Shown here piece after piece: positions 1 to 8,100 of a stretch of DNA of 64,000 nucleotides (within the stretch, counting starts at the first letter, position 1; each line of letters starts with the position of its first letter). Source of the DNA: Actinomycetota bacterium (GTDB taxonomy: Bacteria > Actinomycetota > Thermoleophilia > Gaiellales > F1-60-MAGs149); contig JAPLCF010000031.1 of the NCBI GenBank assembly GCA_026392355.1, forward strand, positions 30,180-94,179, in the 5' to 3' direction. The translations under genes were made by a program, and so were the position numbers. The notes under the pieces were generated by a model. The model saw only the letters and a list, made by a program, of their open reading frames with translations. It was not told the DNA's origin and ran no database searches.

Positions 1-410
1 AGATCGGGGCGTGCGGCTCGGAGCGCGGCGGTGCGGCGCAACGACGACGTGCCGACGCGGGCACCGACCGGGACATCGCCGAACGAGTGCGCCTCGCCGC
101 ACCAGGCATCGCGCGGATCGGCTCGCTCCAGAAACGCCGACAGCTCAAGACCCTCGGGCTGATCGCCGGTGAGGTCCTTGGACGAGTGCACAGCGACATC
201 GATCTCGCCGGCGATGAGCGCCTCCTCGAGCGCCGATGCGAAGGCACCGGGGCCGAGCTCGCCGAGCGGCGTCGACTGCGCGGCATCGCCACGGGTCGAG
301 ACGATCACGAGCTCCACCTGCGCACCCTGCGCAGTCAGAAGCGCTGCAGCTAGACGGGCCTGTGCCTGTGCCAGCGGGGAGCCTCGAGTACCGAGGCGAA
401 CGATGCTCAT
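1..410 (-). CDS. hemC: hydroxymethylbilane synthase (porphobilinogen deaminase), N-terminal part
   Basis: Read leftward from an ATG at 410, the protein begins MSIVRLGTRGSPLAQAQA, the typical start of HemC, and continues with the conserved segment IDVAVHSSKDL and later VGTSSLRR. HemC joins four porphobilinogens into hydroxymethylbilane in the cytoplasm during heme and siroheme synthesis. About 136 of the usual 300 or so residues are present; the rest, including the cysteine that holds the dipyrromethane cofactor, lies beyond the left edge. Its ATG overlaps the ccmD stop (ATGA), so it is translationally coupled to the cytochrome c maturation operon, which puts heme synthesis and heme handling under one promoter. 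Confidence 0.93.
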   Translation of the reverse strand, partial: MSIVRLGTRGSPLAQAQARLAAALLTAQGAQVELVIVSTRGDAAQSTPLGELGPGAFASALEEALIAGEIDVAVHSSKDLTGDQPEGLELSAFLERADPRDAWCGEAHSFGDVPVGARVGTSSLRRTAALRAARPD

Positions 411-568
411 GCGTCTGGCGCGCTCGGAGTCTGCTTCGCCTCGAGCTCCTCGAGCGTCTTCTCCAGGCGGTTCAGCTTGCGGCCGATGATCCACACGTAC
501 GCGAGGATCACGACCCAGACAAGGATGTACGCCGCTGCAACCCACGGCACGGCTTCGCGCAGCGTCAT
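407..568 (-). CDS. ccmD: CcmD-like small membrane protein
   Basis: A 53-residue protein starting MTLREAVPWVAAAYILVW. It has one hydrophobic helix (about residues 8-28) followed by a charged amphipathic tail rich in Lys, Glu and Leu. This is the size and layout of CcmD, which helps release holo-CcmE from the CcmABC complex in cytochrome c maturation system I. It lies between ccmC and hemC, with 4-base overlaps on both sides (ATGA type). The sequence itself is poorly conserved in this family, so the call rests on size, topology and position. Confidence 0.8.
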   Translation of the reverse strand: MTLREAVPWVAAAYILVWVVILAYVWIIGRKLNRLEKTLEELEAKQTPSAPDA

Positions 569-1263
569 GCGTCTTCACCTCGCGCAATGCGCTGCAGCTG
601 CAGCACGCGAGCAGCCGCTCGCTTGCCACGCAGCTCGACAGAAATCAGCAGAACCATCAGACTCAGCATGGCAGCCATTCCGACGAGGAACGTCAGCACG
701 AACGTTCCGGGCATCGCCGCGCCGCTGGACGTGAAGACCGTGGGATGGATCAGCGTCTGCGCAACGCGCACCGCGAGGAGCGACATCGGGATCAGGCCGA
801 TGCCCAGCAGCGCGAATACGGCCGAGGCCGAGCGACGACGCTCGCCTTCGTCGAGCGAGAAGCGGAGCATGAAGTACGCGCAGTAGTAGAGGAACAGGAT
901 CAGGAATACGTTGAGCTGCCGATCGCTCCAGTTCCACCAGACGCCCCAGGATGCCTTCGCCCAGATCGGGCCGGTGATCAGCACGAGCGTGCCGAAGATC
1001 GTGCCGGAATGGATGCCGACGTACGAGCGCAGGTCCCAGACCTCGGTGCGCTTCCAGAGGTACATCGCGGCGCAGAACGCGCCATACCCGAATGCGGCAT
1101 ACGACGTCAGTGCGATCGGGACGTGGAAGTAGAAGATCTTCTGGCTGAGGCCCTGATCGATGTCCTCACCCGTCCACCAGAAGGCCATGCCGATCGTCAA
1201 GGGCACCAGCACGATGCTGAGTACGAGCGGGATGGTGGTGGTGAGGTGCCGGTTCGTGCGCAT
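565..1263 (-). CDS. ccmC: heme exporter / cytochrome c maturation protein CcmC
   Basis: About 232 residues with six predicted membrane helices. The tryptophan-rich heme-binding motif WGVWWNWSD is present, as are histidines in FYFHVPIA and VGIHSGT that would act as axial heme ligands. CcmC loads heme onto the chaperone CcmE at the outer face of the cytoplasmic membrane. I prefer the ATG at 1263 (MRTNRHLTTT), two bases after the ccmB stop. An in-frame TTG at 1275 would add four residues and overlap ccmB. Third gene of the ccmABCD-hemC operon. Confidence 0.93.
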   Translation of the reverse strand: MRTNRHLTTTIPLVLSIVLVPLTIGMAFWWTGEDIDQGLSQKIFYFHVPIALTSYAAFGYGAFCAAMYLWKRTEVWDLRSYVGIHSGTIFGTLVLITGPIWAKASWGVWWNWSDRQLNVFLILFLYYCAYFMLRFSLDEGERRRSASAVFALLGIGLIPMSLLAVRVAQTLIHPTVFTSSGAAMPGTFVLTFLVGMAAMLSLMVLLISVELRGKRAAARVLQLQRIARGEDA

Positions 1264-1264
1264 G

Positions 1265-1930
1265 TCAGTCGCCAAGGAGGTGGTCGGAGGTGCCCCACGC
1301 GAGGGCGATGAACACCAAGTCGTAGAGTGCCAGAAAGCCGAGTGGTTGTAGGCCTCCCACCTCTTCGCCGAAGGCCCCGTACGTGGCCGTCACGCCGCCG
1401 AGCACAACGGGGATCAGGAGGGGCAAGACGAGGACGGGGAGCAGCACGTCGCGCGTCCGCGCGCCGAGTGCCAGTGCCGCCGACAGCGTGCCGACGAGTG
1501 CGATGCCGATGTCGGCGAGGAGCAATGCGACGACGACCGTGCCGATGCTCGGACCATCCTGCTGGAAAAACAGCGCCCACCAGACGGGCACGGCGACCAC
1601 CTCGATCACGACGAGGAAGCCGAACTGGGCGAGAGCGGTGCCGAGCCAGATTGCGGCTCGATCGATCGGGGCCAGCAGTAGGGCGTCGAGCACGCCGCCC
1701 TCGTGCTCGGCAGAGAACGTGCGCAGCAGGCCGAGGACGGCGGTGAAGACCACGGCGGCCCAGAGCATGCCGGCGGCGGCGCGCGTGCCGGCACCCGTAT
1801 CGCCACTGAGGGCGAAGTGCACGATCACGATCGTCGCTGCGATGAACAGCAGCATCGCGAAGATCACCTCGCGCCGACGGATCTCGAGGACGAGCTTGAC
1901 GCGAGCGATCGTGAGGGCGGCGCCGATCAC
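1265..1930 (-). CDS. ccmB: heme exporter protein CcmB (ABC-2 type permease)
   Basis: A 221-residue hydrophobic protein with about six membrane helices and a cytoplasmic N-terminus containing the basic stretch LEIRRREV, typical of CcmB. It is the membrane subunit that pairs with CcmA. The complex uses ATP to free heme-loaded CcmE from CcmC. The start is a GTG that overlaps the ccmA stop codon (GTGA), so translation is coupled. Confidence 0.93.
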   Translation of the reverse strand: MIGAALTIARVKLVLEIRRREVIFAMLLFIAATIVIVHFALSGDTGAGTRAAAGMLWAAVVFTAVLGLLRTFSAEHEGGVLDALLLAPIDRAAIWLGTALAQFGFLVVIEVVAVPVWWALFFQQDGPSIGTVVVALLLADIGIALVGTLSAALALGARTRDVLLPVLVLPLLIPVVLGGVTATYGAFGEEVGGLQPLGFLALYDLVFIALAWGTSDHLLGD

Positions 1931-2556
1931 GCAATACCGCCGTTATCGAGGCGAACCTCGCGTACCCCGAGGCGGGCGGCGAGCTCGTGGTCGTGGCTCG
2001 CGACGAGCTGCGTCCGCTGGCCGATGCCGGCGCGGAGCGTGTCGTCGAGCAGTGCGCGTCCATCCGCGTCGAGGCCGCTGGCTGGCTCGTCGAGCAGGAG
2101 CAAGACGGGCTGGTGCGCGGTGGCGCGGGCCAGCGCAAGCCGCTGAAGCATGCCGCGCGAGAAGCCGTCGATCCGCTCGTCGGCACGATCGCCGAGCCCG
2201 ACCTGCTCGAGCAGCGCCTGCGTGTCGGCGGTGGTCTGGTGCAGGCGCAGATGCAGAGCGAGGTTCTCGCTCGCCGTGAGTCCGCGGTAGAGCTGCGGCT
2301 GGTGTCCGGCGTACGCAATCCCCGCACGGACGTCTTTCGGTGCGCTGATCGCCTCGACGTCGCCGATTCGTGCCGAACCTGCGGTTGGTCGCAGTAGGCC
2401 CGCGACGAGCCGCAGCAAGGTCGACTTGCCAGCGCCGTTCGGTCCCAGCACCACCACGGTCTCGCCCCCTGCAACGCGCAGCGTTGCCTTGCGCAGCGCG
2501 AGGCGCTCACCGAAGCGCTTGGAGCACTCCGTGAGGGTGATCACCGGCGGCTGCAT
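1927..2556 (-). CDS. ccmA: heme ABC exporter ATP-binding protein CcmA
   Basis: A 209-residue ABC ATPase with Walker A GPNGAGKST (near residue 38), the signature-like FSRGMLQRLALAR, Walker B VLLLLDEP and the switch histidine in VASHDHE. The short length and the immediate neighbours ccmB, ccmC and ccmD identify CcmA. The signature reads FSRGM rather than LSGGQ, as is common in CcmA. It is the first gene of the leftward operon; a -10-like TACCCT lies 7 bases before the ATG, so the message is probably leaderless. Confidence 0.94.
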   Translation of the reverse strand: MQPPVITLTECSKRFGERLALRKATLRVAGGETVVVLGPNGAGKSTLLRLVAGLLRPTAGSARIGDVEAISAPKDVRAGIAYAGHQPQLYRGLTASENLALHLRLHQTTADTQALLEQVGLGDRADERIDGFSRGMLQRLALARATAHQPVLLLLDEPASGLDADGRALLDDTLRAGIGQRTQLVASHDHELAARLGVREVRLDNGGIA

Positions 2557-2563
2557 GGGGTGG

Positions 2564-2569
2564 AGGGTA
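2564..2569 (-). promoter_or_regulatory. candidate -10 box for the ccmABCD-hemC operon
   Basis: On the minus strand TACCCT is followed by exactly 7 bases and then the ccmA ATG, with no Shine-Dalgarno sequence in between. The same TANNNT-N6/7-start layout recurs before several other genes in the window, which suggests leaderless transcription. No clear -35 box was seen. Confidence 0.45.
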
Positions 2570-2606
2570 AGGGAGGACGCCGCATCCGCGCTGACGAGCG
2601 CATCAT

Positions 2607-2620
2607 GTGAACCGTTTCAC
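2607..2620. promoter_or_regulatory. short palindrome in the ccmA / lyase divergent region
   Basis: GTGAA-CCGT-TTCAC is an inverted repeat just upstream of a possible GTG start at 2634 of the lyase-like gene. It could be a repressor site. It also overlaps the alternative GTG start at 2607, and five-base arms can arise by chance. Confidence 0.25.
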
Positions 2621-4055
2621 GTACAGTCCGGCCGTGCTTACTCTGACTGGCTACGACCTCTCGCTGCCGAACCTCGTCGAGGCGGCGCGTGCGCCCGGCC
2701 CGGTTGGCCTGCACGTCGATGCGCTCGAGCGCATGCGCGTCAATCGCCTCTTCGCGGAGCGCATCGCGGAGCGTGGCGACGACGTCTATGGGCTCACCAC
2801 GGGGGTCGGCGTCCGCAAGAACCGTGCGGTGTCACCCGAGGAGATGCAGGTCTTCAATGCGCGCCTGGTTCGTGAGCACGCGACCGGCCAGGGCCCTGCG
2901 CTGCCGGCTGACGTGGTGCGCGCAACCGCAATTCTCTTGCTCAACCAGTTGGCTGCCGGGCGTTCCAACGTGCGACCGGAGATTGCCGAGCAGATTGCAC
3001 AGCGGCTGAGCGATGGCATTGCGGATGTCCACGTACCCGTGTTTGGCGCCACGGGCATGGGTGACGTCGCGCCGCTCTCGCACCTTGTGCTGGGACTCCT
3101 CGGCGACACGGAGCTCGCGGCCGGAGAGGCGCTACCGCTGATTGGCCAGGGCTCCTACGTGACGGCGCACGCGGCGCTCGCGGTGTACGACGCGGAGATT
3201 CTGCTCGAGACGCTCGTCACGCTGGTGGCGCTCGACTTCGAGGCCTACGCCGCCAACCCCTCGCCGTTTCATCCGGCCGCGGGCGAAGTGCGTCCGTACC
3301 CCGGCTATCGCCGTGCTCTCGCGTCGATTGGACATCTGCTGGGGGGCTCGCAGCTGGCCGATGATCCGCGACATTTGCAGGCGCCGCTGTCGTTCCGCGA
3401 CGCGGGCTCGGTGCTGGGTGCGGCCTACGACACGTTTGCGTTTTGCATCCGCCAGCTCTCAATCGAGCTCAATGCGCATCAGCAGAATCCGCTGGCGTTG
3501 ATGGAAGAGGATCGCATGCTGCCGGTGGCCAACTTCGATGTGCAGGCGCTGGCAGCGTCGCTCGACTTCGCGCGCATCGCGCTCGCACCGTGCCTGACCG
3601 TGCAGAACGAGCGGTCGATCAAGCTCCTGCAGGCCAGCGAGACGGGCCTGACCGACGGTCTCGAACCGCGCGGTGCAGATCCGGGACACAGCCTCTCGGA
3701 GCTGGCGTGGCCGCTCCAGGCGCTAACGGCTGAGGCACGGCTGCTGATTCAGCCGGTCTCGGCTGAGGTCGGGTCATCCTCGCAGGCCGAGAGCATCGAG
3801 GACCGCCTGACGATGGCGGGCCTTGGTGCGCGTCGCCTCGCGGAGATGACGGAGCTCGGGTTCCGCGCGGCAGCCATTGCCTGCGTGATTGCGTGCCAGG
3901 CGATCGACCTGCGTGGCGTCGATCGCCTCGGCCCGACCGTCGCGTCGATCCACGGAGCCATCCGCCAGCACGTGCCGGCGCTCGGTCCTGGCGATCCACC
4001 ACCGGCCGATCTCGAGCCGCTGGTCGAGGCCCTGCGCGGCGGCCTGCTGGCCTAG
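2607..4055 (+). CDS. aromatic amino acid lyase (HAL/PAL) family protein lacking the MIO triad
   Basis: A protein of up to 482 residues with the histidine/phenylalanine ammonia-lyase fold. Family landmarks seen are the N-terminal VLTLTGYDLSL, the active-site loop YGLTTGVG, REHATGQG, the arginine in SFRDAGSVLG, ELNAHQQNPL, and IEDRLTM near the C-terminus. The family builds its electrophile (MIO) from Ala-Ser-Gly inside GASGDLAPL. Here that loop reads FGATGMGDVAPLSH (A148-D153), one residue shorter, with no serine to dehydrate. The usual INGT asparagine motif reads LIGQGS, and NFHG reads NFDV. It may therefore have lost lyase activity or do different chemistry, and no hut genes lie nearby. The start is uncertain: GTG 2607 gives the longest frame, GTG 2634 better matches the family N-terminus. 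Confidence 0.8.
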   Translation: MNRFTYSPAVLTLTGYDLSLPNLVEAARAPGPVGLHVDALERMRVNRLFAERIAERGDDVYGLTTGVGVRKNRAVSPEEMQVFNARLVREHATGQGPALPADVVRATAILLLNQLAAGRSNVRPEIAEQIAQRLSDGIADVHVPVFGATGMGDVAPLSHLVLGLLGDTELAAGEALPLIGQGSYVTAHAALAVYDAEILLETLVTLVALDFEAYAANPSPFHPAAGEVRPYPGYRRALASIGHLLGGSQLADDPRHLQAPLSFRDAGSVLGAAYDTFAFCIRQLSIELNAHQQNPLALMEEDRMLPVANFDVQALAASLDFARIALAPCLTVQNERSIKLLQASETGLTDGLEPRGADPGHSLSELAWPLQALTAEARLLIQPVSAEVGSSSQAESIEDRLTMAGLGARRLAEMTELGFRAAAIACVIACQAIDLRGVDRLGPTVASIHGAIRQHVPALGPGDPPPADLEPLVEALRGGLLA

Positions 4056-4068
4056 GCGGCCATCCGCT

Positions 4069-5148
4069 TCAGGGCGTCATGCGCCGCCAGGCGCCGAAGT
4101 GTGGTCCGTGGCCGATCGCGGCCGTCGTCCGCGCCAGAGACGCCTCGTACTCGGGCTTCGACCGGTCGGCCCCGACCGGGACCACGACGTAGTCGGCGTG
4201 GTCCACGTAGATCGGGGCGTAGTCGATGCGCCGCAGCGTGGCCGGGCCGGTTGCCGGAACGCGGATGCGGAGCAGGCCGATCAGTCCGTCTTGCGTCTCG
4301 GCCGGGAGGCCGAATTCGGCCGCCTTCGCCTGCCCAGACAGCAGGTTGCCTTCGCCGAACAGCACGAGCGCACCGCCCGCCCGGCGGATGGGCTGGACGA
4401 CGTGTGCATGCTGGCCGACGATCGCGGTGATCAGCCCCGAGCTGCCGAGCTTCCGTGCCAGGGCGGCCTGCTCGCCCGTGGGCTCGTGCTGCAGTTCGAT
4501 GCCCCAGTGGAGGTTCACCACCACGACGTCCGCCCCGAGCCGTCGAGCCTGCCGCGCCTGCGCGAGGATCGGCCGGGCGTCGCTGCCGATGTCGTTGACG
4601 CGCCACGCGGGGTCAGGCACCTGCCCGTTAGTGACCTGCGTGAAGGCAAGCAAGGCGACACGCACGCCGCTTGCGGTCTCGAGGATCAGCGGCCGTCGCG
4701 CTTCGCGCGCCGAGCGGGCGCTGCCCGCGTGTCGCACATGGCTGGCATCCAGTGCACGCAACGTCGCCGCAACACCCGCCGGTCCCTGGTCGAGCGAATG
4801 GTTCGACGCCGTCGAGCACGCGTCGAACCCGGCGCGTCGAATCGCCGTGGCGAGCGCTGGCGGCGTGCTGAAGACCGGGAACGCGGTGGGTGCCGTCGTC
4901 CGCGCCGTCAACGGCGTCTCGACGTGGCAGAACGCGAGGTCGGCGCCGGCGATCAGCGGCCTGACGCGCCGCAGCATCGGCCGGAAGTCGTAGCCGTCAC
5001 CGTCGGCATAGGCTGCCGCCTGCCGCCAGACGGCCTCGTGGACGAGCATGTCGCCGGAGACCGCGATGGTGATGTCGCGCGTCTCTGCGGCTGTGGCAGA
5101 CGGGGCGGCAACAACGAGGGCGGCGATGAGAAGCAGCACGCGGCGCAT
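4069..5148 (-). CDS. CapA family (poly-gamma-glutamate synthesis-type) metallophosphatase-like protein
   Basis: A 359-residue protein with a Sec signal peptide (MRRVLLLIAALVVAAPSATA) and the CapA-family metallophosphoesterase-like motifs: VSGDMLVH, CHVETPL, TASNHSLDQGPAG, NLHWGIELQHEPT and GQHAHVVQP. CapA proteins act at the cell surface in poly-glutamate or other polymer handling, but many members lie outside capBCA operons. No capB or capC is seen here, so the substrate is unknown. It faces the lyase-like gene tail to tail with only 13 bases between them. A -10-like TACCCT stands 6 bases before the ATG. Confidence 0.85.
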   Translation of the reverse strand: MRRVLLLIAALVVAAPSATAAETRDITIAVSGDMLVHEAVWRQAAAYADGDGYDFRPMLRRVRPLIAGADLAFCHVETPLTARTTAPTAFPVFSTPPALATAIRRAGFDACSTASNHSLDQGPAGVAATLRALDASHVRHAGSARSAREARRPLILETASGVRVALLAFTQVTNGQVPDPAWRVNDIGSDARPILAQARQARRLGADVVVVNLHWGIELQHEPTGEQAALARKLGSSGLITAIVGQHAHVVQPIRRAGGALVLFGEGNLLSGQAKAAEFGLPAETQDGLIGLLRIRVPATGPATLRRIDYAPIYVDHADYVVVPVGADRSKPEYEASLARTTAAIGHGPHFGAWRRMTP

Positions 5149-5203
5149 GCCGCGAGGGTAGACCTCGGCATCCCGGTGGTCGGCGATGCTCGGGCGGTTG
5201 GCC

Positions 5204-6022
5204 CTAGACCCGCAGGCGCAGGATCTCCGCGACGCCGTGCGTCGCGGTATGCGCGGCGGCGCGTGGTGCCTCGCCCTGGTCGAGCGCGGCGGCGAATAGC
5301 GCCGTGAACATGTCGCCCGCGCCGACGGTGTCGGCGAGGCGGGGGATGCGATCGGCGGGGATGTGCAGGATGTCTGGTTCGTCGCGCGTCCAGATGTCGG
5401 CGCCGCCTTCGCCGTAGGTGATCAGCACGATCGGTACATCTGCCCGCTCCATCGCCGCGGTATCGGTATCGCCGAGCAGCGCGTGCGCCTCCTCGTCGGA
5501 GAACTTGACGGCGTCGACGCCGGTCAGCCACGCGGGATCGAGCGGGCCGGACGGCACGACCTCTCCGAGCCCGGGTCGGGCAAGCCCCTGCGCGTCGAAG
5601 ACGATGCGACGGCCGAAGGCATGTAGCGCTGCGAGTGTCTCCGGCGGAACGTCGCCGCGCCACTGGGTGCCGACGACGATCGTCGCCGCGTTCTCGAGCG
5701 ACGAGCGCGCCCAGCCGTTGACATCGGTGGGGGTGAAGGGCTCGCCGAGGTTGGCCAGCTCGTGGTCGCGCTCACCGTGCTCCTTGAGGATCAGGCGGCT
5801 CACGAAGGTCTCGTCGGCTGGACCAATCAGGACGGGGAGTCCCCGACGGCTCAGCTCGGCGTGCAGCTCGTCGTCGCCGCCCTTGGTGACCACCATGCCG
5901 CGGATGCCTGCACTCGCGAGCGCACTCGCGGCGAAGACCGGGGCGCCGCCGCAGCGCACCTCCTCGGTGCCGTCCGCGTGGACGATTTCGTCGCGCACGG
6001 TCTGACCAAGCAGCGCGATCAC
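5204..6022 (-). CDS. PfkB family carbohydrate kinase
   Basis: A 272-residue ribokinase-like kinase. It shows the glycine pair of the sugar-binding N-terminal motif (VRCGGAPVFAASAL) and the C-terminal signature DTVGAGDMFTALF with the catalytic aspartate of GAGD. It phosphorylates a sugar or nucleoside-like alcohol with ATP; the sequence does not define the substrate. The GTG start at 6022 overlaps the stop of the upstream membrane protein gene (GTGA), so the two are coupled. A longer frame runs upstream but lacks kinase homology. Confidence 0.88.
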   Translation of the reverse strand: MIALLGQTVRDEIVHADGTEEVRCGGAPVFAASALASAGIRGMVVTKGGDDELHAELSRRGLPVLIGPADETFVSRLILKEHGERDHELANLGEPFTPTDVNGWARSSLENAATIVVGTQWRGDVPPETLAALHAFGRRIVFDAQGLARPGLGEVVPSGPLDPAWLTGVDAVKFSDEEAHALLGDTDTAAMERADVPIVLITYGEGGADIWTRDEPDILHIPADRIPRLADTVGAGDMFTALFAAALDQGEAPRAAAHTATHGVAEILRLRV

Positions 6023-6459
6023 TTGCGCAACGCTCCCACGGCAAGGTAGGTGTAGGCCGCGAAGGCAACCGCCCAGCCGATTGCCGCGAGGACGTTGGGT
6101 CCGGTGCCACCGCAGTTGTAGCTGTCGCCGGCGTCGCAGAGACTCGTCGCGAGCAGACCGAATCCGCCGGCGAGTCCTGCGGCGGCAAAGACGCCGAGAG
6201 CGATCCACGTCGGCCCGTGCTCCCGACCCCGTCCACGTACGGCCAGAGCACCGGCCGAGACGACCACCGCGGCTAGGAGCGCAAAGGCCGCGAGCGACCA
6301 GTGGCGCAGCGCCATTTGGGCGATCAGGGTGATCACGGCAAGCGGCAGCACGACGCGCGCCAGGTGCACCGCGCCGGTCGTGCGGCGGGCCAATGCGACG
6401 ATCGCGGCGACGACAAAGACCGTCAGAACGGCCGACACGATGAGGAAGAACACGGACAC
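6019..6459 (-). CDS. small integral membrane protein, function unknown
   Basis: A 146-residue protein starting at GTG 6459 (MSVFFLIVSAVLTVF) with about five hydrophobic segments. A soluble-facing loop holds two cysteines in TSLCDAGDSYNCGG, which could form a disulfide outside the cell. I do not recognise the family. It overlaps the PfkB kinase gene by four bases and is divergent from tatA. Confidence 0.7.
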   Translation of the reverse strand: MSVFFLIVSAVLTVFVVAAIVALARRTTGAVHLARVVLPLAVITLIAQMALRHWSLAAFALLAAVVVSAGALAVRGRGREHGPTWIALGVFAAAGLAGGFGLLATSLCDAGDSYNCGGTGPNVLAAIGWAVAFAAYTYLAVGALRK

Positions 6460-6544
6460 GCGTCACTAACGGTAGCCGTACCGACTAGGCGTTGGCGGCC
6501 CAGCGGTGGTAGCGTGCGCGTAGGACGTAGGAGGTAGTTGAGAT

Positions 6545-6841
6545 ATGGGAGCACTTTCCCCGTGGCACATCGCAGTAGTCGTGATTGTTGGACTGCTGAT
6601 CTTCGGCCCCAAGAAGCTGCCCGAGCTTGGTCGTGGCGTGGGTTCCGGCCTGCGTGACTTCCGCAAGGGTCTGTCGGGCGAGCCCGATGAGACGCCGGCT
6701 CCCGTCGTGGAGGCTGCCTCGACTCCGGTGGTGCAGACGACGACGGCGGTCGCTGCTGAGGTGCCCGTCGCCGAGGCCGCAGCCGCACCGGTCGCCGAGC
6801 AGGCGGCTCCCGCCGCAGACCCTGCACCGCCGCAGTCCTGA
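6545..6841 (+). CDS. tatA: twin-arginine translocase subunit TatA (first copy)
   Basis: A 98-residue protein with a short N-terminal membrane helix (about residues 7-20), the hinge FGPKKLPELGRG and an amphipathic helix ending in DFRKGL. A low-complexity Ala/Pro/Val/Glu tail follows. TatA oligomers form the pore that exports folded proteins. A strong ribosome site (AGGAGG) lies 10 bases before the ATG. It is the first of three consecutive tat genes. Confidence 0.93.
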   Translation: MGALSPWHIAVVVIVGLLIFGPKKLPELGRGVGSGLRDFRKGLSGEPDETPAPVVEAASTPVVQTTTAVAAEVPVAEAAAAPVAEQAAPAADPAPPQS

Positions 6842-6931
6842 TCCACAGCACGCCGGGTAATCCGGGTTTCGGGGTTCGTTCGCCTGATTGCCGTTCGGTG
6901 GTAGCCTTCGGCCTGCAGCGAGGAGCTTGAA

Positions 6932-7270
6932 ATGCCTTTTGACTTCGGAATCGGTGAGATCGCAATCGTCCTGGTGATCGGCCTGCTCGTGTTCGGCCCC
7001 AAGAAGCTGCCCGAGATCAGCCGTGGCATCGGCTCCGGCATGCGCGACTTCCGTCGCGGTCTTGCCGGTGAGGCCGACCCGACGCCCGCCGAGACCCCAG
7101 TCGCCGACGCAGCCGCACCGGTCGCCGCCGAGGCTGTCGTCTCTGAGACCGTCGCCCCCGACGCACCCGCCCAGCCGCCCGTGGTAGCCGCTACCGCAGC
7201 CGCTACAGCACCGCCCATGGCAGCCGCAGCCGCCGCGTCGGACCCCGCTCCCGCGCCGCCGGCCGAGTAG
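6932..7270 (+). CDS. tatA: twin-arginine translocase subunit TatA/TatB-like (second copy)
   Basis: A 112-residue paralogue of the preceding gene, with the same core (FGPKKLPEISRGIGSGMRDF) and again an Ala/Pro-rich tail. It begins with MPFDFGIGEIAIVLVIG; the acidic residue in the first helix is a feature also seen in TatB, so it may supply the TatB role. A ribosome site (GAGGAG) precedes the ATG. It lies 90 bases after the first tatA and 23 before tatC. Confidence 0.9.
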   Translation: MPFDFGIGEIAIVLVIGLLVFGPKKLPEISRGIGSGMRDFRRGLAGEADPTPAETPVADAAAPVAAEAVVSETVAPDAPAQPPVVAATAAATAPPMAAAAAASDPAPAPPAE

Positions 7271-7293
7271 CGAGCTCCGATAGCGACCTGAGC

Positions 7294-8100
7294 ATGCTTT
7301 CCGGCCTCCGCAGCACCCGACGCGTCGAGCACGCCGAGCAGATCCACATCACGGATCATCTCGAGGAGCTCCGCAACCGCATCATCATCAGCCTGCTTGC
7401 GCTGGCCGTGGGCTTTGGCCTCTGCTTCTGGCAGCACGAGCGAATCATCGAGTTTCTCAATCGTCCGCTGCCGGCGAGCGTGCCGGACCCGATCGTCCTT
7501 GGCGTCGCCGAGCCGTTCACGATCTCGCTGAAGATCGCTCTGGCCGGTGCGGTGATTCTCGCCATCCCGGTGCTGATCTACCAGGTCTACGCATTCGTGA
7601 TGCCCGCGTTCGATCCGGATCACGACCGTCGCACGTGGCCGTACTTGAGCGCAGCGTCGAGTCTGTTCTTCGTCGGGCTTGCCTTCGGCTACTTCCTGGT
7701 GCTGCCGTCGGCACTCGGCTTCCTGATTGGCTTCGACGCCGATCTCTACAACCGACAGGTGCAGGCGGGTGACTACTACTCGTTCGTCGTCACGATCCTG
7801 ATCGCGTGTGGTCTGATCTTCCAGCTACCCACGGGCGTCTTCGTTCTCAGCACCGTCGGTCTGATGCGCTCGGCTTGGATGCGCCGGCATCGTCGCTACG
7901 CAATCTTCGGCATGTCGGTCGTCGCGGCCGCCCTGCCGGGCGGCGACGTGATCTCGATGCTGATTATCTTCGCCGCGCTGCTCGGGCTCTATGAAGTCTC
8001 GATTTATGTGGCGCTCTTTGTGGAGAAGCGCAAGGGCACAGAGCTTGATGGGCCGGAGGAGGCGACGACCGAGATCGAAGCCGCCGGCAGCGACGCGTGA
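7294..8100 (+). CDS. tatC: Sec-independent protein translocase TatC
   Basis: A 268-residue protein with six membrane helices and the TatC signatures: HLEELRNRII at the N-terminal face (binding of the twin-arginine signal), FVMPAFDPDHDR, and FVLPSALGFL-like residues around the third helix. It receives twin-arginine signal peptides and recruits TatA. The C-terminal tail is acidic. Its TGA overlaps the GTG of the amidohydrolase gene. Confidence 0.95.
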   Translation: MLSGLRSTRRVEHAEQIHITDHLEELRNRIIISLLALAVGFGLCFWQHERIIEFLNRPLPASVPDPIVLGVAEPFTISLKIALAGAVILAIPVLIYQVYAFVMPAFDPDHDRRTWPYLSAASSLFFVGLAFGYFLVLPSALGFLIGFDADLYNRQVQAGDYYSFVVTILIACGLIFQLPTGVFVLSTVGLMRSAWMRRHRRYAIFGMSVVAAALPGGDVISMLIIFAALLGLYEVSIYVALFVEKRKGTELDGPEEATTEIEAAGSDA

